Shown here: positions 5,561 through 9,520 of the stretch, one piece after another
How positions within the stretch are numbered: position 1 is the first letter of the stretch
How the letters are laid out: each line of letters begins with the position of its first letter
NCBI GenBank assembly: GCA_946480965.1
Contig: CAMLMI010000169.1
Span: 1 to 9,520, forward strand
Reading direction: 5' to 3'
DNA from: an uncultured Verrucomicrobiales bacterium
Lineage (GTDB): Bacteria > Verrucomicrobiota > Verrucomicrobiae > Limisphaerales > CANJSG01
Length of the DNA stretch: 9,520 nucleotides
Notes under the pieces: generated by a model
What the model was told of the DNA's origin: nothing
Seen by the model: the letters and a program-made list of their open reading frames with translations, nothing else
The model's database searches: none
Position numbers and translations under genes: made by a program

Positions 5561-7744
5561 ATGGGAGGCCCAGACGCGCAACCACCGACCGTGCCCGAAA
5601 ACGGATTCTTCGCCGCCTGCGGGCTTCTCCGGCGCGCCTGCCTTCTGCTCGTCCTGCTGCTGCCCTGCCTGGTGAGCGCGCAGCAGCCGCTGCAGTTCGA
5701 CGTGTTTCCCGGATTCGCCGATCACGCCCGGGAAGGCGCGTGGTTCCCGGTGGTGTGCGAGGCACAGAACAACGGCCCCGGCTTCGCGGGCACCATCGAG
5801 GTTTCGCCCGATCGCGGGGCCGACCAGAAGATCCGGCTGCCGATCGATCTCCCCACCGGCACGCGCAAGCGCGTGGTCATCCCCGTCTTCGCCGGGAGCC
5901 GCAATCCCGAGTGGCGCATCGTGCTGCGCGACGCCAAGGGCAAGGCCCTGAAGGAGCACGCCACCCAGTCCTTCCGCGTGCTGCAGGCCGAGATCCCGCT
6001 GCTCGCCGCCATGCCGCGCAGCGCGGCCTCCATGCCGCAGTTCGTCGCCACGCGCGAACGCAACGTCGATGTCACCCCGGCCGTGGTCCGTCTCCAGCCC
6101 GAGCTGTTTCCGGACAACCCGATCGCGCTCCAGGGCATGACCGCGCTCTACCTGAACACGGGGCGCGCCCTGGAGCTTCGCCCCCCGCAGGTGGATGCGC
6201 TCCTCACCTGGGTCGAGGCCGGCGGCCATTTGATCCTCGGCATCGACCAGGTCGGCCAGGTGACGGCCACGCCCTGGCTGCTGGAACTGGTCCCGGCCGA
6301 GCTCGGGGCCGTGCAGGCCCTGCCGACGGGGAAGGCCCTCTTCGACTGGTGCAAGGCGCTGGAAACTCAGTGGACCGAGACCGACAAGCGCAGCGGCGGC
6401 ACGAGCCAGGCCAGCTCCGCCGCCAGTTATCTGGAGAAACGGAAACTGGTCGGGGACGCCGCATTCCAGGAGGCCACCATGCCGGTCGTTCTGGCCCGGG
6501 CCCCGGCCGAACGGGTCCGCCTATCCGCCGAGGGCTCGCCACTCATCGTGGAGAATCACCGGGGCAAAGGCCTGGTCACCGCCCTGATGTTCGATCCGGA
6601 ACGCGAACCGTTCTTTTCCTTCGCCGGACGCCCCTGGTTCTGGACCCGCTTGATCGATCCTCCGACAAGCCTCTATGCCGGCCCCGAACTCCAACGCTAC
6701 GGACGCCAGCCGGTCGAAGGCGCCATCGGCGCGGTCATCGAGACCAAGCAGATCCGCAAGCTCTCCCTCGGTTGGCTGCTGCTCCTGCTCCTCGCCTACG
6801 TCGTCATCATCGGGCCGGTGGACTACTTCCTCATCCGTCGGCTCAAGCGCCCGATGCTCACGTGGATCACCTTTCCGGCCTACGTCACCGCGTTCTCCGC
6901 CGTCATCTACATCACCGGTTATTCCCTTCGCGCCGGCCGCACGGAGTGGAACGAAGTCAGCGTGGTGGACATCCAGCCGCGCGGCGACCAGGCGGTGTTT
7001 CTCGGGAAGACCTTCGGCACGATCTATTCCCCGGCCAACGACCGCTATCCCGTGGCGGGCGAACACAAGTTCAGCGCCTTCCGCCACGAGGCTTCCTCCT
7101 TCTTCGGCGGCGGCAACGAGGGTTCCTCCGACGTGCGGATGAACGGCAACCAGTTCGACGGGGAAGTCTTCGTCCCCGTCTGGGTCAGCCAGATGTTCGT
7201 CACCGATTGGGTCGATACCGGCACGCCGCCGCTCCAACTCGAGGTCCGGCCCGCGCCGAACGGCTGGGACTACACCATCCGGAACCGGGGCGAGCACACC
7301 GTCGGCCCCCTGCGCCTCGCCATCGGCGACAGCTTCCTCGACCTGCGCGAACTCGCCGCCGGGGCCGCCTCCACCGGCATCCTGCCTAGGAACGGCCGCT
7401 CCCTCTCCAGCGAGGTCCGCGCCCAGGCCGGTTCCATCCAGCAGGCCATGCAGGCCCGGCGCGCCTCCTTCAACCGCAACCCCGGCGCCACCCACCAGTC
7501 CCCCGAGACCATCCTCCTCGCCGCCTCCTTCGTGGACGAACTGAACGCCAACATGCCGCAGAACCCCCAGTTCTCCCCCGTGGAGGGCCTCAACCTTTCC
7601 CCTCTGCTCAGGCGCGGCTACGCCGTCCTCGTCGCGATGGATTCCAGGCCCGCCTCCGGTCCCGCCATCCCGCGCTTCGACGCCGCCCTCACCCAGCGCC
7701 AGTCGCTCTGGCGGATGGCCGTCCCGCTGGAAACCGCGCCGTAG
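5561..7744 (+). CDS. Secreted membrane-anchored protein with glutamine-amidotransferase-like domain
   Basis: A 727-residue envelope protein. A Leu-rich signal peptide (about 22-40, preceded by RR, likely cut after VSA at 40) leads into a beta-rich domain (43-140) that looks Ig-like. It is followed by a region (about 145-365) resembling the class I glutamine-amidotransferase fold seen in exported proteins (ALYLNTGRALELRPPQVDALLTWVEAGGHLILG-like pattern at 195-227; GKGLVTALMFDPEREPFF at 336-352) without an obvious catalytic Cys-His set. Two membrane spans follow (about 402-424 and 432-455) around GPVDYFLIRRLKRP, then a periplasmic C-terminal domain of about 270 residues with a Gly/Asn-rich loop (FFGGGNEGSSD, 514-524). 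Comparable proteins sit beside ABC-2-type ATPases and permeases (GldG-like or related systems). The ATPase gene starts 88 bp downstream, so they probably form one operon, although a repeat lies between them. The specific role is unknown; a part in export or envelope assembly is inferred. Confidence 0.85.
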   Translation: MGGPDAQPPTVPENGFFAACGLLRRACLLLVLLLPCLVSAQQPLQFDVFPGFADHAREGAWFPVVCEAQNNGPGFAGTIEVSPDRGADQKIRLPIDLPTGTRKRVVIPVFAGSRNPEWRIVLRDAKGKALKEHATQSFRVLQAEIPLLAAMPRSAASMPQFVATRERNVDVTPAVVRLQPELFPDNPIALQGMTALYLNTGRALELRPPQVDALLTWVEAGGHLILGIDQVGQVTATPWLLELVPAELGAVQALPTGKALFDWCKALETQWTETDKRSGGTSQASSAASYLEKRKLVGDAAFQEATMPVVLARAPAERVRLSAEGSPLIVENHRGKGLVTALMFDPEREPFFSFAGRPWFWTRLIDPPTSLYAGPELQRYGRQPVEGAIGAVIETKQIRKLSLGWLLLLLLAYVVIIGPVDYFLIRRLKRPMLTWITFPAYVTAFSAVIYITGYSLRAGRTEWNEVSVVDIQPRGDQAVFLGKTFGTIYSPANDRYPVAGEHKFSAFRHEASSFFGGGNEGSSDVRMNGNQFDGEVFVPVWVSQMFVTDWVDTGTPPLQLEVRPAPNGWDYTIRNRGEHTVGPLRLAIGDSFLDLRELAAGAASTGILPRNGRSLSSEVRAQAGSIQQAMQARRASFNRNPGATHQSPETILLAASFVDELNANMPQNPQFSPVEGLNLSPLLRRGYAVLVAMDSRPASGPAIPRFDAALTQRQSLWRMAVPLETAP

Positions 7745-7784
7745 TTGTTCGATCGGATGAAACGGCTTTTCCAATCCTCCAAGG

Positions 7785-7812
7785 TTCAGCGTTGGACGTT
7801 GAATGTTCGACA
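7785..7812. repeat. Degenerate 7-bp tandem repeat of Verrucomicrobiota type
   Basis: Four consecutive heptamers on the plus strand, TTCAGCG, TTGGACG, TTGAATG and TTCGACA, follow the pattern TT(C/G)(A/G)(A/G)(C/T)(A/G) with some drift. The opposite strand reads AACATTCAACGTCCAACG. From memory, TTGAACG-like heptad arrays, whose spurious translations look like SNVQRSTFNVQRS, are common between genes in Verrucomicrobiota. The flanking bases from 7750 to 7784 (gatcggatgaaacggctttt...) may belong to the same element. It lies between the membrane-protein gene and the ABC ATPase gene and supplies an ATG at 7803 in the ATPase frame. Confidence 0.6.
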
Positions 7813-7832
7813 TTTCCCCACCCCCCACCGCC

Positions 7833-8792
7833 ATGTCTGACGCCGCCCCGCCCCTGCCTCCCGTGCCCGCCGTCGAAACCGCCGGCCTCACCCGCACCTA
7901 CGGGTCCATGACCGCGCTCTCGAACCTGAACCTCACCGTCCACCGCGGCGACCTCTTCGGGTTCATCGGCTCCAATGGCGCGGGCAAGACCACCACCCTC
8001 CGCATCCTCGCCACCTTCCTCCAGCCCAGCGCCGGGGCCGCCCGCGTCCTCGGCTCCGACGTCGTGCGCGAGGCCGACGCCGTCCGCCGCAAGATCGGCT
8101 ACATGCCCGACTTCTTCGGCGTGTATAAGGACATGGAAGTCACCGAATACCTCGACTTCTTCGGCGCCTGCTACCGCCTCCCCGCCGCCAAACGCGAGAA
8201 GACCGTCGGCGACGTCCTCGAACTCGTCGGCCTCACCGAGAAACGCGGTGCCCTCATCGGAGCCCTCAGCCGAGGGATGCAGCAGCGCATCGGCCTCGCC
8301 CGGGTCCTCATCCACGATCCCGACCTGCTCCTGCTCGACGAACCCGCCAGCGGCCTCGATCCCCGCGCCCGCATCGAGATGATGGCCATCCTCCAGGAAC
8401 TCCAGCGCCTGGGGAAAACCATCATCATCTCCTCCCACATCCTCAGCGAGCTCCAGACCCTCTGCAATCGCTGCGCCATCATCGAACGCGGCCAGCTCAT
8501 CTACAGCGGGCCGGTGCAAGGAGTGCGCGACCGCGTGGCCGAAGGCTGGGTCTTCTGGGTGGAAACCCCCGATCCCGAGGCCGCCGCCGCCCTGCTCAAG
8601 ACCGTCCCCTCCATCACCGCCGCCGAGGTCGAGGAAGGCCGCCTGAAGGTCACGTTGATCGGCCACGACGCCGACCCCGGCATCATCGCCGAAACGCTGA
8701 TCAAGTCCGGCCACAAGCTGACCGGCCTGCGCGAAGAGGAACTGGGCCTGGAGGAAGTGTTCCTGCGCGTGACAAAGGGGGAGACGCAGTAG
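7833..8792 (+). CDS. ABC-2-type transporter ATP-binding protein
   Basis: The nucleotide-binding subunit of an ABC exporter (DRI/ABC-2 type, GldA/CcmA/NatA-like), driving export or envelope remodelling with a membrane permease. In 319 residues: Walker A GSNGAGKT (46-53), then IGYMPDFFGVYKDMEV with Asp93 where the Q-loop Gln usually stands (common in this subfamily, as I recall), signature LSRGMQQR (145-152), Walker B LLLLDE (165-170), D-loop SGLD (173-176) and H-loop His202 (IIISSHILSEL). A C-terminal domain of about 85 residues ends in EELGLEEVFLRVTKG, typical of the class. I prefer the ATG at 7833; the in-frame ATG at 7803 lies inside the heptad repeat and would add ten unconserved residues (MFDISPPPTA). 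There is no Shine-Dalgarno. The upstream membrane protein is its probable partner, but no permease follows in the window. A 24-bp palindrome lies 28 bp past the stop. Confidence 0.94.
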   Translation: MSDAAPPLPPVPAVETAGLTRTYGSMTALSNLNLTVHRGDLFGFIGSNGAGKTTTLRILATFLQPSAGAARVLGSDVVREADAVRRKIGYMPDFFGVYKDMEVTEYLDFFGACYRLPAAKREKTVGDVLELVGLTEKRGALIGALSRGMQQRIGLARVLIHDPDLLLLDEPASGLDPRARIEMMAILQELQRLGKTIIISSHILSELQTLCNRCAIIERGQLIYSGPVQGVRDRVAEGWVFWVETPDPEAAAALLKTVPSITAAEVEEGRLKVTLIGHDADPGIIAETLIKSGHKLTGLREEELGLEEVFLRVTKGETQ

Positions 8793-8820
8793 CGATCCGG
8801 GTTTGGGTGGCCGGGAGGGA

Positions 8821-8844
8821 AATGGCCGGATCGATCCGGCCATT
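8821..8844. terminator. 24-bp perfect palindrome after the ABC ATPase gene
   Basis: AATGGCCGGATC is followed directly by its exact complement GATCCGGCCATT, a 12+12 palindrome with no spacer. In RNA it can fold into a hairpin of about 10 pairs with a 4-base loop, 28 bp past the ATPase stop, so it may end that transcript. No T-run follows, so a protein-binding site or a dispersed repeat is also possible. A smaller inverted repeat, ATGCC-TAACC-GGCAT, follows at 8851-8865. Confidence 0.4.
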
Positions 8845-8873
8845 GCATCAATGCCTAACCGGCATGGAAAGCG

Positions 8874-9173
8874 ATGGCTCCTTTCAGGGCGCGGTTCGAG
8901 TGCGGACTCGTCTCCGGCGACGCCAAGAAACTGCCGGTTACGTTCGAGAGGCTGCCACCGGTCGCGGCCGACTTCTGCGCGGAAGCCCTCCGGGCCAACA
9001 TCGGCGACAGCCAGCGGAACGGGCAGCAGTTCCGCGACTGCACCCGCCGGGCGATGGCGGCCGGAGTGCAGGGCTACTACGCCTTCCTCCGTGGCCGCCG
9101 CGTCACCGACCTCGGCCGCCACGGCGACCAGCAAACGGAATGGTTCCCCTGCGCGGAGCCAACGAGGACGTAA
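8874..9173 (+). CDS. Unrecognised ORF (99 aa)
   Basis: I do not recognise the product. From the first ATG after an in-frame TAA (8856) it encodes 99 residues with a mixed, soluble-protein-like composition: LVSGDAKKLPVTFERLPPV (12-30), then a helical, Arg-rich part (CTRRAMAAGVQGYYAFLRGRR, 56-76, given with its edges approximate) and a polar end (QQTEWFPCAEP). No signal peptide, membrane span or known motif is visible. Codon third positions are nearly all G or C, matching real genes here, and a small bulged hairpin starts at its stop codon (9173-9192). The 80-bp gap to the ATPase contains a palindrome, so co-transcription is doubtful. It is not an ABC permease. It may be a genuine small gene or a remnant of a longer one. 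Confidence 0.4.
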   Translation: MAPFRARFECGLVSGDAKKLPVTFERLPPVAADFCAEALRANIGDSQRNGQQFRDCTRRAMAAGVQGYYAFLRGRRVTDLGRHGDQQTEWFPCAEPTRT

Positions 9174-9192
9174 TGCCGAGCACGGCTGGCAT
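9173..9192 (+). terminator. Small hairpin at the stop of the 99-aa ORF
   Basis: ATGCC-g-AGC (9173-9181) pairs with GCT-GGCAT (9185-9192): eight pairs with one bulged G and a 3-base loop. No T-run follows, so termination is only a possibility. Its outer ATGCC/GGCAT arms repeat those of the inverted repeat at 8851-8865 on the other side of the ORF. Confidence 0.25.
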
Positions 9193-9354
9193 GCATTGCG
9201 AGAGCGGCAGTTAAGCGGGTGTGGTCGAAGCGCCGCTCCAAGCCGGCGCCAAACCTCCCCAGCAACCCAGCGGGACCGAGGCGGTGAGGGAACTCCTGCG
9301 ACGGAGCGGAGTCCTGTAGGTCGGTGAACATCGTCCGCAGCGGAGCTTGAACGC

Positions 9355-9520
9355 CTACTGTTCCGGCATCACATCAGGATAGGGTCCCAGAAACCGTTCC
9401 CCATTAAAGTGGATCATGTGGTCTGGGTCTTCGGCGACCCACACCTCGGACTCCCATGCGATCTGAGAGACGAAGGTCTGCATGGTGCGGCGGTTCTCGA
9501 AGGCGGTGACGAAGACAAGT
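9355..9520 (-). CDS. C-terminal end of an unrecognised protein (5' end outside window)
   Basis: Entering from the right edge on the minus strand, 54 codons end in TAG at 9357-9355. The translation (LVFVTAFENRRTMQTF, then VSQIAWESEVWVAEDPDHM, then IHFNGERFLGPYPDVMPEQ) has the composition of a real soluble protein, with aromatic and charged residues and no stops, and codon use is sensible. The start lies beyond the window. I do not recognise the family; the visible tail has no membrane span or known catalytic motif. Its end faces the plus-strand genes, so the 181 bp between them are a convergent intergenic region, with only a 6-bp hairpin (GCGCCG at 9230-9235 and CGGCGC at 9244-9249) and no T-run. 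Confidence 0.65.
   Translation of the reverse strand, partial: LVFVTAFENRRTMQTFVSQIAWESEVWVAEDPDHMIHFNGERFLGPYPDVMPEQ

Noticed and set aside
4486..7389. A 967-aa plus-strand open frame
   Set aside because: It runs antisense through thuA and then out of frame along the 727-aa membrane-protein gene; the low-complexity Arg/Pro/Gly translation has no protein character.
6521..9134. Two long minus-strand open frames (6521-7897 and 7689-9134)
   Set aside because: Both are antisense to the membrane-protein and ABC ATPase genes, whose motifs are clear. Their SNIQRP/NVEHSTSN segments only translate the heptad repeat.
9077..9331. An 84-aa minus-strand open frame (MFTDLQDSAPS...)
   Set aside because: It overlaps the better-supported plus-strand 99-aa ORF, has poor codon bias and shows no recognisable protein pattern; it might reflect a dispersed repeat, but I cannot show that from one copy.

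Overview
The window is GC-rich bacterial chromosome with strongly G/C-ending codons. It most likely comes from a member of the Verrucomicrobiota or a close relative in the PVC group. The pointers are a degenerate TT-initiated 7-bp tandem repeat between two genes of a kind I recall from Verrucomicrobiota intergenic DNA, a secreted ThuA-domain lipoprotein, an RsmH variant with a basic N-terminal extension and an HSGEDR motif, and weak or absent Shine-Dalgarno sequences before most genes. This placement rests on recalled family patterns, not on a search. There are no rRNA or tRNA genes, insertion sequences or CRISPR arrays.

Left part, minus strand (1-3980): the 5' three quarters of sucA (2-oxoglutarate dehydrogenase E1, TCA cycle) runs off the left edge. 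A 358-bp gap upstream of it holds a terminator-like hairpin that suits the end of the next gene. That gene is an rsmH-family 16S rRNA methyltransferase of a non-standard subtype, outside any mraZ/ftsL/ftsI neighbourhood. Further upstream are a 22-bp-stem hairpin and a small helical protein of unknown function (114 aa).

Middle, minus strand (4040-5409): a two-gene unit made of a ThuA-domain lipoprotein and a 96-aa Cys/His-rich protein, joined by an ATGA stop/start overlap. A textbook intrinsic terminator lies about 190 nt beyond the second gene. The frame that begins with a second ATGA overlap stays open right through that terminator into the 114-aa gene, which is the most puzzling local arrangement.

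Right part, plus strand (5561-9173): divergent from thuA lies a 727-aa secreted and membrane-anchored protein with a class I glutamine-amidotransferase-like outer domain, followed across the heptad repeat by an ABC-2-type ATPase. Together they look like part of a GldA/GldG-like or related export/cell-envelope ABC system, but no permease gene is present in the window. A 24-bp perfect palindrome follows the ATPase, then an unrecognised 99-aa ORF. At the right edge the last 54 codons of another minus-strand gene enter the window.

No complete new system can be demonstrated. The items most worth checking are the RsmH subtype, the thuA/Cys-His protein pair, the ORF read through a terminator, and the ABC ATPase without a permease.
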